Assembly (NCBI RefSeq): GCF_002201475.1
Contig: NZ_CP021422.1
Coordinates: forward strand, 3,534,001 to 3,598,000
Length of the DNA stretch: 64,000 nucleotides
Origin: Acutalibacter muris
GTDB lineage: Bacteria; Bacillota; Clostridia; Oscillospirales; Acutalibacteraceae
Direction: 5' to 3'
Positions 16,367 through 24,238 of the stretch are shown here, piece by piece. Numbering within the stretch: the first letter of the stretch is position 1; each line of letters starts with the position of its first letter. The notes below the pieces were generated by a model, which ran no database searches, had not been told where the DNA came from, and saw only the letters and a program-made list of their open reading frames with translations. Position numbers and translations under genes: made by a program.

Positions 16367-17523
16367 GCGGGGAAAAGCGGCCCTTTGTGGTGATGGCAAA
16401 GCCAGTGGGGTCACGGTGCAATATGCTCTGCTCCTACTGCTACTACCTGGAGAAGGGCAAATATTCCTCGCACAGAAAGCAGGGCCGCATGAGCAATGCC
16501 CTGCTGGAGCAGCTTATAGAGCAGGCAATAGCCGCAAGCCCCGGCCCGGAGGTCTCCTTTGTCTGGCACGGGGGCGAACCCACCCTGGCGGGGCTTGGCT
16601 TCTACCGGCGGGCGGTGGAGCTGCAAAAGAAGCACCTGCCAAAGGGCTGGCAGGCCTGGAACAATTTGCAGACCAATGGCCTGCTGCTGAATAAGGAGTG
16701 GTGCCGGTTTCTGAGGGAGAACCGCTTTGACGTGGGCCTGAGTATTGACGGCGGCGAAACCGTCCACGACGCTAACCGCCGAGACCTTGGGGGCAGGCCA
16801 ACATACGAACGAGTCCGCCAGGCGGTGCGGCTGCTGCATGATGCGGGCATACAGCCCGATTTATTGTGCACGGTGAACGCCGCCACGGCGGCGGACCCGG
16901 AGGGAACCTATAGGGCGCTGGAGGAACTGGGCTGCGTGTGGGTGCAGTTCATGCCCATCGTGGTAAAGCTCCCTGAGGGGAGCTTCTCTGCGGAGTCGGT
17001 CACGCCCGAGGGGTACGGGGACTTTCTCTGCCGGGTATTTGACCTGTGGGTACATAGCGGCCTTGGGAAGCTTGACATACAGCTTTTTGCCGAGACGTCC
17101 AGGATACTGGCGGGAGGACAGGCCAGCCTTTGCTGGATGGCCCCACAGTGCGGCAGGGCCCCGGTGGTGGAGGAGGACGGAGGTGTTTACGCCTGCGACC
17201 ACTTCGTTGACCCGGAGCACCGGCTGGGCACACTGGACGGCAAGGAGCTTTCGGACCTGCTGGGCTGCTCCGCCATGGAGGACTTCGGCAGGGCAAAGCG
17301 CGAAAATCTACCTGCCGAGTGCACAGAGTGCCCTTGGTATAGATTCTGCGGTGGCGGCTGCCCGAAGGACAGGTTTAAGGGCTCGTCCTATTACCTGTGC
17401 GGGGGACTGAAGCGGCTGTTTGCCCACAGTGTGCCGGTGCTGGAGCGCCTTATGGAGCTGAGCCGCCAAGGACTTGGGCCGGGGACCATCATGAAGCGAA
17501 TCTCTGAGGGAAACTTAATATAG
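16363..17523 (+). CDS. Anaerobic sulfatase-maturating enzyme (radical SAM/SPASM)
   Basis: Radical-SAM protein of 386 residues. The SAM cluster motif is C19-x3-C23-x2-C26 (CNMLCSYCYY), followed by the GGEPTLAG motif near 70. The C-terminal SPASM region has the expected cysteines (CGRAP, YACDHF, CTECPWYRFCGGGCPKDRF). anSMEs oxidise an active-site Cys or Ser of sulfatases to formylglycine without oxygen. No sulfatase lies in the window, so its client is elsewhere or it modifies another peptide. It is translationally coupled to the upstream hydrolase gene. Confidence 0.9.
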   Translation: MSGEKRPFVVMAKPVGSRCNMLCSYCYYLEKGKYSSHRKQGRMSNALLEQLIEQAIAASPGPEVSFVWHGGEPTLAGLGFYRRAVELQKKHLPKGWQAWNNLQTNGLLLNKEWCRFLRENRFDVGLSIDGGETVHDANRRDLGGRPTYERVRQAVRLLHDAGIQPDLLCTVNAATAADPEGTYRALEELGCVWVQFMPIVVKLPEGSFSAESVTPEGYGDFLCRVFDLWVHSGLGKLDIQLFAETSRILAGGQASLCWMAPQCGRAPVVEEDGGVYACDHFVDPEHRLGTLDGKELSDLLGCSAMEDFGRAKRENLPAECTECPWYRFCGGGCPKDRFKGSSYYLCGGLKRLFAHSVPVLERLMELSRQGLGPGTIMKRISEGNLI

Positions 17524-17538
17524 AAAGGGGAAAGCACA

Positions 17539-18339
17539 ATGATTAAAGCGGCATTTTTCGATATCGACGGCACCCTCCTGGACCATTCCGGAGATAAAAG
17601 TATATTCCACGATTCCGCCGCAGCGGCTCTGACTGCTCTACAGCGCAAGGGCATAAAGGTGTTCGTATCCACCGGCCGGGGACCCGCGCTTCTGGGGGAG
17701 ATACGAGAAATGTTCCCCTTTGACGGCTTTGTTACCTTTAACGGCCAGCTGGTGCTGGAGAGGGACGGTACTATACTGCACCGCCTTGGCCACAGCCCAG
17801 AGGAGGCGCGAACCCTAGTTGAGCTGGCCCGGAGGGCTGGCCTTCCCGGGATGGTGATGGGCGAAGGAGAGTCCTGGCCTCTGATTGACGCCCCACAGGT
17901 GCGCGGACTCTATAAGTGGCTGGGCCAGGAGTTCCCGCCGCTGTACGACACGAAGCTGGCGGAGGAGAAGCCCGTTATACAGCTTACCCTCTATGAATCC
18001 CAGGAGACGGCTGGTAAGGCCCTCTCCCCAGTGAAGGGGGCCGAGGTGGTGGCCTGTGGGCCGGGAATGGTAGACGTGATACCCAAGGGCGGCGGCAAGG
18101 AGGCCGGGCTGGAGGCGGTCATCAGACATTATGGCTTTAAGCGTGAGGAGACGGCGGCCTTTGGAGACGGCATGAACGACCTGGGGATGATAAGATGGGC
18201 CGGGACTGGGGTGGCCATGGGCAACGCCGAGCCCGAGGTAAAGGCCGTGGCGGACTATGTCACCACGCCGGTCTGGGAGGACGGCGTTAAGAACGCGCTG
18301 CTCCACCTGGGCATACTGACAGACGGAGATTTCCAGTAA
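17539..18339 (+). CDS. Cof-type HAD-IIB hydrolase
   Basis: Sugar-phosphate or nucleotide phosphatase-like protein of 266 residues. HAD motif I FFDIDGTLLD gives the nucleophile D8 and acid D10; motif II is FVSTGRGPAL; motif IV is AFGDGMNDLGMI. The central cap domain marks the Cof/IIB subclass. AGAAAGGGG precedes the ATG, 15 nt after the anSME gene. A strong terminator follows. Physiological substrate unknown. Confidence 0.9.
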   Translation: MIKAAFFDIDGTLLDHSGDKSIFHDSAAAALTALQRKGIKVFVSTGRGPALLGEIREMFPFDGFVTFNGQLVLERDGTILHRLGHSPEEARTLVELARRAGLPGMVMGEGESWPLIDAPQVRGLYKWLGQEFPPLYDTKLAEEKPVIQLTLYESQETAGKALSPVKGAEVVACGPGMVDVIPKGGGKEAGLEAVIRHYGFKREETAAFGDGMNDLGMIRWAGTGVAMGNAEPEVKAVADYVTTPVWEDGVKNALLHLGILTDGDFQ

Positions 18340-18348
18340 ATAGAGAAA

Positions 18349-18380
18349 CCAGGGGCCCATAAGGGTCCCTGGCCTTTTTT
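18349..18380 (+). terminator. Rho-independent terminator
   Basis: A 10-bp stem (CCAGGGGCCC with GGGTCCCTGG, one G-T pair), a 4-nt loop, then CCTTTTTT. It ends the 13447-18339 plus-strand run and abuts the stop of the convergent TPM gene. Confidence 0.85.
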
Positions 18381-19374
18381 ACCGTCTTCCGGCTCCGCCG
18401 CCATGAGAGCCTCCGCCCCCATGGAAACCGCCGCCACCGCCGAAGCCCCGGCCGGCTCCGCCGCCGTGGGAGCGTCCACCGCCGCTGAAGCCTCCCCGGG
18501 AGCCTCCACCAAAGCCGCCGAAACCTCCGAATCCGCCGGGCCTATGCCCTCCGGGCGGCGGGGGCGGCGGGGGCGGCGGGGGCGGGCCCCAATAGGTCCT
18601 GCGGCGGCCGTTCAGCATACTGCCAAGCCACATACCCCGCCAGAAGCCTCCGCCACCGCCACCACCTCTGGGCCCGCTGCCGCCGGAGCCCCTGAACAGG
18701 CTGAACACGAACAGTAGGACCGCCACGATGACCACCACCCGGACAAGGGCAAAAGCAATCGTCTTCAGCTCCCGAAGCCCGCTGAAACCCCAGTCCTCGT
18801 CCCAGTCCTCATCGCTGTAGTCATACTCCTGCCCGGGGGCGGGGGCCTCCCTGCCGGGGCCACTGTCATAATAGGAGCGCAGCTCTGAAATAAGCGCGTC
18901 AAAGGTCTTCTTAACCCCCGCGTCATAGTCCCCGGCGGCAAAGTCCGGCTCCAACTGTTCCTCCAAAATATCACTTAGAAAGAGGGTGTCGAAATAGTCC
19001 TCTATGCCATAGCCCGCCTGGATATAGTAGTTCTCCTCGCCTATAGCCAACACCAGAAGTATGCCATTATTGCGCTCCTGGGAGCCTACACCCCAGGAGT
19101 TAAACATCTTATAGGTATAGTCCTCGATGTCCTGTCCGCCCAGGAAGTCCACCGCCACCACCACGATCTCCCCGCCGCACTCCTCGAAAAGCTCCTGGTT
19201 CTCGGCAATTATTCTGCGCTCGGTGCCCTCGGAGAGCACTCTGGCGGTATCAAGCACGTATTTATTGTCCGGCCGGTCGGGCACGGCGGCAAGAGCCGCC
19301 GGGGATAGCCAGATAACCATAACAAGTGCTAAAACTACGCTGCACCTTCTGCAAATGGCACGGTTTTTCATCAC
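18379..19374 (-). CDS. TPM-domain membrane protein (YgcG family)
   Basis: Exported 331-residue protein. It has an N-terminal signal peptide (hydrophobic run about 10-30 ending after ALAA), a TPM domain (about 37-165, with YVLDTARVLSEG at its start), a linker, a transmembrane helix near 213-233 and a long glycine/proline/histidine-rich tail with runs of P and GGG. TPM proteins of the YgcG kind sit in membranes with LemA partners; their activity is unsettled. It is the last gene of a four-gene minus-strand cluster and lies next to a LemA-like gene, as expected. The start is GTG at 19374 or the following ATG. Confidence 0.87.
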   Translation of the reverse strand: MMKNRAICRRCSVVLALVMVIWLSPAALAAVPDRPDNKYVLDTARVLSEGTERRIIAENQELFEECGGEIVVVAVDFLGGQDIEDYTYKMFNSWGVGSQERNNGILLVLAIGEENYYIQAGYGIEDYFDTLFLSDILEEQLEPDFAAGDYDAGVKKTFDALISELRSYYDSGPGREAPAPGQEYDYSDEDWDEDWGFSGLRELKTIAFALVRVVVIVAVLLFVFSLFRGSGGSGPRGGGGGGGFWRGMWLGSMLNGRRRTYWGPPPPPPPPPPPGGHRPGGFGGFGGFGGGSRGGFSGGGRSHGGGAGRGFGGGGGFHGGGGSHGGGAGRR

Positions 19375-19391
19375 GTCAAAGGTTTCCTTTC

Positions 19392-20147
19392 TCAGTTAAA
19401 AATACCGTCCAGCACGCCGTCTACGAACCCCTCTACGCCGCTCTCGACCCCGTCGGAGAAATCGTCGGCCCACTGGTCCACCCGCTGCTCAAAATCGTCT
19501 ATATCCGGGGCCCCCGGCGCCTCCGGCGGGGCGGGAATATCCTCCACCACCGTCTCGGCGGCCTCCGCCGCAGTCACAGGAGCAGAATCCTTCGCCGCCG
19601 TGGCAGAGCTGAAGTCCGCCATGGGCTTCACCAGCGCCATGGGCGCAAGGCTCTTCACCTTGGCGTTAAAGGCACGGGCCTCCTCGTTATAGCTGCTGCG
19701 ATTTATCTTGTCCTGCTCTGACTTCATCTGCTTTATCATTTGTGTCGGGTATTTCCTGTCCTGCTCGCTGAGCTCCATACTATCAAGGGCCTCGGCCAGG
19801 GCCTGGGCGGGGGCGTCCAGGGCAGCGTTGGCGCCGGCCTCCTGGATATAGGTATAGTCGTCCGACCAGGCGTTCTCAGAGGCCTTCACACAGTAGTCCA
19901 GGGAATCTATAAGCCCCTCCAGCTCCGGGTTCTTGTCCTTATAGCGTCCCGCCAGGGTGATGAGGTTATTTGCGGCCTCCCGCCGCTTCTCTAGGCCGTC
20001 ATATATGGAGTACCCGGCCTGGTCGTAGTAAAACGTGCCGCTTACGTCCTCGCGCACGCGAGACAGGGAACGGTTTATGCCCAGGGGTATTGAGGCGGCA
20101 ATAGCCACCCCCATAAATATACCCGCCATCAGATTCCTTTTATTCAT
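19392..20147 (-). CDS. LemA-like coiled-coil membrane protein
   Basis: A 251-residue protein with one N-terminal transmembrane helix (about 7-24) and a long helical extracytoplasmic part. The segment SYNEEARAFNAKVKSL matches the YN...FN signature of LemA proteins, though the protein is divergent. The C-terminus is an acidic, proline/alanine-rich tail. Its position directly upstream of the TPM gene supports the assignment, since LemA and TPM genes are commonly paired. Function unknown. Confidence 0.7.
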   Translation of the reverse strand: MNKRNLMAGIFMGVAIAASIPLGINRSLSRVREDVSGTFYYDQAGYSIYDGLEKRREAANNLITLAGRYKDKNPELEGLIDSLDYCVKASENAWSDDYTYIQEAGANAALDAPAQALAEALDSMELSEQDRKYPTQMIKQMKSEQDKINRSSYNEEARAFNAKVKSLAPMALVKPMADFSSATAAKDSAPVTAAEAAETVVEDIPAPPEAPGAPDIDDFEQRVDQWADDFSDGVESGVEGFVDGVLDGIFN

Positions 20148-20177
20148 AGTCCAAAAGCCCCCGCTTTCAAAATTTTA

Positions 20178-21329
20178 TCAGGTGTGTATGTCAAGAAGCT
20201 TCTGCTTCAGCTCGCCCTCAAGCCGGCCTATCTCGGCTTCGGCGGCGCGGCGCTTGGCCCTGCCCTCGTCCTGTATTTTCACCACCTCGTCCAGGGTCTG
20301 GATAAGGGAGAGGTTGGTGTGGCGCAGGGTCTCCATGTCCACAACGCCCCGCTCGGTCTCCCGGGCGGTTTCAATGGTGCTCATCTTCAGCTTGTCGGCG
20401 TTTTTGCGAAGGAGCTCGTTGGTCATGTCGGTGACCTCCTTCTGGGCCCGCACGGCCTGCTCTGAGTGGGCAAGGCCCAAAGCCAGCACCATCTGGCTCT
20501 TCCAAAGTGGGATGGTGTTTACAAGGGTGGACTGTATCTTGTCGCTCATGAGCTTGTCATTATTCTGCACCAAGCGTATCTGTGGGGACATCTGCACGCT
20601 CACCATCCGAGTCAGCTCCAGGTCGTGGAGCTTCTTCTCGAAGCTGTCGCACTGCTGGGCAAAGTCGTTGGCCGCCTGGGCGTCCTCGGCAAGACCGGTC
20701 TGTTTCGCCTTCTGCTTCATCTGCTCAAGGGTAGTGGCCCGCTCCTGCTGAAGCTTCTTCTTGCCCGCTATGATATACATGGTCAGCTCCTTGTGGTAAT
20801 TGAGGTTCATGGAGTAGAGCTGGTCCAGCATCACCACGTCCTTCATCAGCTGTACCTGGTGCTTCTCAAGGGCCGCGGCTATCTTGTTCACGTTGGTCTC
20901 GGCGCTGTCGTAACGGGACTTCATGGCGATTATCTTGTTGCCGGTGTTCTTAAAGCGCCCGAAAAAGCCCCTCCTCTCCTCCTCGTCGATGTCAAAGCCC
21001 TTGAGCTCCACCACAAGGTTGGATATCTGGTCGCCCACCTCCCCCAGGTCCTTGGTGCGCACATTGTTGAGGGCCGTGTCGGAGAAGTTGGCTATCTTCC
21101 GCTGGGCTGCAGAGCCGTACTGCATGACCATGGTGCTGTTTTGCAGATTGATCTTCTGGGAGAAGTCGTCCACCATCTTCTGCTCCTCGGGGCTTAAAAT
21201 ACTCTCGTCCAGGGTGGTGGGCTTCGCCCCCTCCTGGGCCTGGGGCTCCTCGGGCTCCGCTCCCTCCAGGGTCAGGGTAGGGGCCGCCGGGGCCTCCTGC
21301 TCAAGGGTAAGCTTTATCTCGTTTTCCAT
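20178..21329 (-). CDS. telA: TelA/KlaA family protein (toxic anion resistance)
   Basis: Soluble, strongly helical 383-residue protein of the TelA family (named for tellurite resistance; also linked to cell-wall antibiotic tolerance). Recognisable segments include VMQYGSAAQRKIANFSDTALNNVRTKDLGEVG near 85-115 and GFFGRFKNTGNKI near 140. The biochemical function is unproven. AGAGGAGTG precedes the ATG. It is preceded by the XpaC gene, the usual neighbour of telA in Firmicutes. Confidence 0.9.
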   Translation of the reverse strand: MENEIKLTLEQEAPAAPTLTLEGAEPEEPQAQEGAKPTTLDESILSPEEQKMVDDFSQKINLQNSTMVMQYGSAAQRKIANFSDTALNNVRTKDLGEVGDQISNLVVELKGFDIDEEERRGFFGRFKNTGNKIIAMKSRYDSAETNVNKIAAALEKHQVQLMKDVVMLDQLYSMNLNYHKELTMYIIAGKKKLQQERATTLEQMKQKAKQTGLAEDAQAANDFAQQCDSFEKKLHDLELTRMVSVQMSPQIRLVQNNDKLMSDKIQSTLVNTIPLWKSQMVLALGLAHSEQAVRAQKEVTDMTNELLRKNADKLKMSTIETARETERGVVDMETLRHTNLSLIQTLDEVVKIQDEGRAKRRAAEAEIGRLEGELKQKLLDIHT

Positions 21330-21412
21330 CGTTTACACTCCTCTTTCTGTAAGTTTATTTTAATCCGGGCATTTTACATATCATATTACAAATTCTTAAT
21401 AATTTATAAAAT

Positions 21413-22624
21413 CTACCCCAGCTTCGTCCCCTTTTTCTCCTCCACGAACCCCTCCTGCTTGAGCATGGTCTCAAACACTGTAATATCCGCCGAGATATCC
21501 ATAGCCTCGTCGGTAAACAGGGAGTCCAGCTGCTTCTCGAAAGCGTCGGCCACGGTGTGCATCATGCCGGCGATATTGAACATGGTGGAGGTGATGTTCT
21601 CCCCCTTCACGGACTGCTTTGAAAGCTGCTCATAGCTGTTAAGGAGCTTTAACGTGGTGGGCAGATAGTAGCTCATGAACTTGCGTATCTGCGGGGCCTT
21701 CTGCGGGTGCTTTGCGATATAGTTGAAGATGTCCGCCGAAGCCCGCTCCATGCGGTCGATGTCGGCGGAGAGGGCCTCGTCGGGGATGGCGTCGTTAGCT
21801 GCCCGCAGCTGCCTTAAGTAGCCGTGGCCCTCGTCGATTATCTTATCCACTTCGGGGTTGCCGGTCTGGGACTTCTTCTCGGGCTCGGGCTCCTTCTTGG
21901 CTTCGGGCTCGGGCTTGGGCTCCGGGACAGGCTTCGGTGTTTCTATGGGCACAAACTCCTTTTTTCCTCTGAACAAGGTCCCGGACAGAAAAAAGATAAG
22001 CGCCATCACCAGGGCGAACACCGCCCACTGCGGTATCTCCATCATTTGGAAGTTCATAGCGTATATAATAGCCGCCACGCCCGTAATATAGTATTTTGCC
22101 GGGCTACCCCTGCGCACCACCTTCATGGGGACGTTCCCGCCCGGCTGGAAGCCGCGTCCTGCCTGGGGCATCTTAGGCGGCGGGGCGGGAGTCACCCCCT
22201 TTGGGGGGTGTACGTTGTTGTTCCAGCCCCAGCCGGGCTGGCCTGGGCGCAGGGGCTGCTGCTGTCCCGGCTGTGGGTGGTGGTTCTGGGGCGGGTTAGC
22301 CTGGGGCGGCTTGGTCTGTGTGGTCGCCCCGCCTGAGGGCGCGGCCTTCCCCTGATAGCGGTAAGTATAGTGATAGCTGCCGTCGTTTTCACCGGGCCGC
22401 TGTGCCTGTTGGGCTTGCTGGGCCTGGCTCTGGGCCTGCCGCACGCTCTGGGCGGCGGACTTCACCGCCGGGGCAACCGTGTTCAGCGCGTTGTCCAGCC
22501 CCGCCGCAGCCTTGCCCAGGCCCTCGGCCAGCTTGTCAGCGGCGGGTATCCCGGCGCCTGTCAGGGTCTTATACATCTGTGAGGAGCGGTACTCTTTTTC
22601 TACAGGTCTCTGGTTCTGGTTCAT
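21413..22624 (-). CDS. xpaC: XpaC-like protein (5-bromo-4-chloroindolyl phosphate hydrolysis family)
   Basis: A 403-residue protein. The N-terminal third is low complexity (alanine/glutamine-, then proline/glycine-rich); two close hydrophobic helices lie near 185-215; a proline/glutamate/lysine linker follows; the C-terminal domain (about 250-385) has the XpaC features GNPEVDKIIDEGHGYLRQL and KFMSYYLPTTLKLLNSYE. The family name comes from an indicator phenotype; real activity is unknown. I chose the ATG at 22624, preceded by GAAAGGAGA, over an upstream in-frame ATG at 22672, which lies about where the promoter's transcription start would fall. First gene of the XpaC-TelA-LemA-TPM cluster. Confidence 0.88.
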   Translation of the reverse strand: MNQNQRPVEKEYRSSQMYKTLTGAGIPAADKLAEGLGKAAAGLDNALNTVAPAVKSAAQSVRQAQSQAQQAQQAQRPGENDGSYHYTYRYQGKAAPSGGATTQTKPPQANPPQNHHPQPGQQQPLRPGQPGWGWNNNVHPPKGVTPAPPPKMPQAGRGFQPGGNVPMKVVRRGSPAKYYITGVAAIIYAMNFQMMEIPQWAVFALVMALIFFLSGTLFRGKKEFVPIETPKPVPEPKPEPEAKKEPEPEKKSQTGNPEVDKIIDEGHGYLRQLRAANDAIPDEALSADIDRMERASADIFNYIAKHPQKAPQIRKFMSYYLPTTLKLLNSYEQLSKQSVKGENITSTMFNIAGMMHTVADAFEKQLDSLFTDEAMDISADITVFETMLKQEGFVEEKKGTKLG

Positions 22625-22676
22625 CCCGGTCTCCTTTCGGTTTGGAAACGCATCTCTTGAATATGGCTCCATTACT

Positions 22677-22705
22677 ATTTTACGTTTTCTTTGGCTCTAT
22701 GTCAA
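22677..22705 (-). promoter_or_regulatory. Sigma-A promoter of the XpaC-TelA-LemA-TPM cluster
   Basis: On the minus strand TTGACA (22705-22700), a 17-nt spacer and TAAAAT (22682-22677), about 52 nt before the xpaC ATG. Confidence 0.75.
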
Positions 22706-22706
22706 C

Positions 22707-23627
22707 TTAATTTTCTATTAAGAAATGCCGCCTATATAGCGTCTCCACCTGCTCCCCCTGCGCAATGCCCTCGGAGAACGCCGTGGCCGCCCCCGCGCAT
22801 ACAGCCCAGTCCAGGGCCTTGTCCATGTCCCGCTCCTTAATATAGCCGTACAGAAAGCCCGCCACGAAGGAATCCCCCGCGCCCACGGAGGAGACCTCCC
22901 GCCCCGGCAGCGCGGCCCGCTCAAGGAGCCTGCCCTCCTCTGTCAGCAGCAGGGCTCCGCCGCCGCCCAGGGTGACGGCCACATTCCGGGCTCCGAGCTC
23001 TTGCAGCCGCCGGGCGTGGGCTATTGCCGCCTCCGTGCCCTCCAGCCTTTCCCCAAAGACCTCCCCCAGTTCCTCCAGGTTGGGCTTTATTAGGAACGGT
23101 CCCTTTCGGACGGCCTCTATGAGCGCCGGGCCCGAGGTGTCCACCACCGTTTCCACTCCCCTCGGCGCGGCCCCCATAAGCCGGGCGTAAACCTCCTCCG
23201 GCAGAGAGCCCGGCACGCTGCCCGCAAGCACCAGGAGGTCACCCTTTTGAAGGCGGGCCAGCCTGTCCTCCAGCGGTCGGAGATCCCCAAGGGCAATCTC
23301 CGGCCCGCCTCCGTTCAGGGCCGTCTCGGGCCGGCCCTTTGGCAGTATCTTTATATTCACCCGGGTCAGACCCTTATGAAGCTCCATAAAGTCCGCCGGA
23401 CAGCCCGCTCTCCCCAGCAGAGCTGTAAGCTCCCGGCCGGTAAAGCCCGCCGTTATGCCGGCGGCCACGGTCTCTGCTCCCAGGCTTTTAAGCAGCAGCG
23501 ACACGTTCACGCCCTTTCCCCCGGGCAGGAACCGGGCGCTGTCATACCGGCACACCCCGCCGGGTAAAAACTCATCAGGCCGCACAAAGCAATCCAGGGC
23601 CGGGTTCAAGGTAACGGTATATATCAA
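22707..23627 (-). CDS. 1-phosphofructokinase family hexose kinase (PfkB)
   Basis: PfkB/ribokinase-fold kinase of 306 residues. The N-terminus IYTVTLNPALD is typical of FruK/LacC-type kinases; PGGKGVNVS binds substrate; VSSVGAGDSFVAGFL holds the catalytic aspartate and anion hole. It would phosphorylate fructose-1-phosphate or tagatose-6-phosphate. No PTS permease or DeoR regulator is adjacent, unlike canonical fru operons, so I leave the symbol blank. The start codon is TTG at 23627, with TAAGGGGG 8 nt upstream. Confidence 0.87.
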   Translation of the reverse strand: MIYTVTLNPALDCFVRPDEFLPGGVCRYDSARFLPGGKGVNVSLLLKSLGAETVAAGITAGFTGRELTALLGRAGCPADFMELHKGLTRVNIKILPKGRPETALNGGGPEIALGDLRPLEDRLARLQKGDLLVLAGSVPGSLPEEVYARLMGAAPRGVETVVDTSGPALIEAVRKGPFLIKPNLEELGEVFGERLEGTEAAIAHARRLQELGARNVAVTLGGGGALLLTEEGRLLERAALPGREVSSVGAGDSFVAGFLYGYIKERDMDKALDWAVCAGAATAFSEGIAQGEQVETLYRRHFLIEN

Positions 23628-23671
23628 GCTTTTTGCCCCCTTACGGCGTTTTTAGTTATTTAGCCGTTACT

Positions 23672-23700
23672 ATTTTATCACGTAAAAAATCTTTTTGCAA
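23672..23700 (-). promoter_or_regulatory. Sigma-A promoter of the PfkB kinase gene
   Basis: On the minus strand TTGCAA (23700-23695), a 17-nt spacer and TAAAAT (23677-23672), 45 nt before the TTG start. The palindromic -35 could also serve the divergent lipoprotein gene. Confidence 0.7.
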
Positions 23701-23723
23701 TCCATGTATTTTCCACGTATTCC
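23695..23723 (+). promoter_or_regulatory. Weak candidate promoter of the lipoprotein gene
   Basis: TTGCAA (23695-23700), a 17-nt spacer and TATTCC (23718-23723), about 50 nt before the ATG at 23774. The -10 is poor, so this is tentative. Confidence 0.35.
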
Positions 23724-23773
23724 CGTGCCACACTAAAGGCGAAACAAAACCTTACGGAAGAAAGGGATAATTT

Positions 23774-24127
23774 ATGAAAACAAAGCGCTTTTTTATTTTT
23801 GCAGCCTGCTGCCTTCTCTGCCTGACCCTGACCGGCTGCGGCGACGGCAAGGTGCAGAGCACAGTTTCGCGGATAGGCGACGACGTAAGTAATGCTGTCA
23901 GCCGTGTGGAATCGGCGCTGGACCCCGATGATGATACCTCCAGCGGAGTCCCCACCGAGAGCGAGCAGAGCAGTATGCCCGGCTATACCAGCAGCCAGAG
24001 CGGCGATGTGAGCAACAGGGACGATGATGATGACGAGAGCGGCGCCGGAAGCGATACAATGAGCGACGGCCAGGTGAGCAGCGACGTGAACAGTGACCTT
24101 GAGAGCGAGGACACGAAGGATCTATAA
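23774..24127 (+). CDS. Small acidic serine-rich lipoprotein
   Basis: A 117-residue exported protein with a lipoprotein signal peptide (KTKRF, hydrophobic core, lipobox LTGC with cysteine 22). The mature part is low complexity, rich in Asp, Ser and Glu, with a DDDDDE run, and likely disordered at the cell surface. No known family. It is monocistronic: a promoter region shared with the kinase lies upstream and a terminator follows immediately. Confidence 0.72.
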   Translation: MKTKRFFIFAACCLLCLTLTGCGDGKVQSTVSRIGDDVSNAVSRVESALDPDDDTSSGVPTESEQSSMPGYTSSQSGDVSNRDDDDDESGAGSDTMSDGQVSSDVNSDLESEDTKDL

Positions 24128-24131
24128 ATTG

Positions 24132-24162
24132 GAGGGGCGCGGCGTGCGCCCCTCTATTTTTT
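24132..24162 (+). terminator. Rho-independent terminator of the lipoprotein gene
   Basis: A perfect 9-bp stem GAGGGGCGC/GCGCCCCTC, loop GGCGT, then TATTTTTT. Confidence 0.85.
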
Positions 24163-24178
24163 GTCCCGATTTTACTCG

Positions 24179-24207
24179 TTGCAATCCCGGGCGGGAACTG
24201 CTATACT
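24179..24207 (+). promoter_or_regulatory. Sigma-A promoter of the GH18-GH29 operon
   Basis: TTGCAA (24179-24184), a 17-nt spacer and TATACT (24202-24207), 31 nt before the GH18 ATG at 24239; it excludes an in-frame start at 24161. Confidence 0.7.
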
Positions 24208-24238
24208 AAGGCTAAAACCTCTGAAAGGTGTGTATGAG

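Noticed and set aside
18403..18717. Plus-strand alanine-rich frame opposite the TPM gene
   Set aside because: It is the complement of the glycine/proline-rich tail of the TPM protein.
20466..21197. Plus-strand frame of 243 residues within telA
   Set aside because: Composition-driven shadow of a GC-rich gene on the opposite strand; telA has the family motifs and ribosome site.
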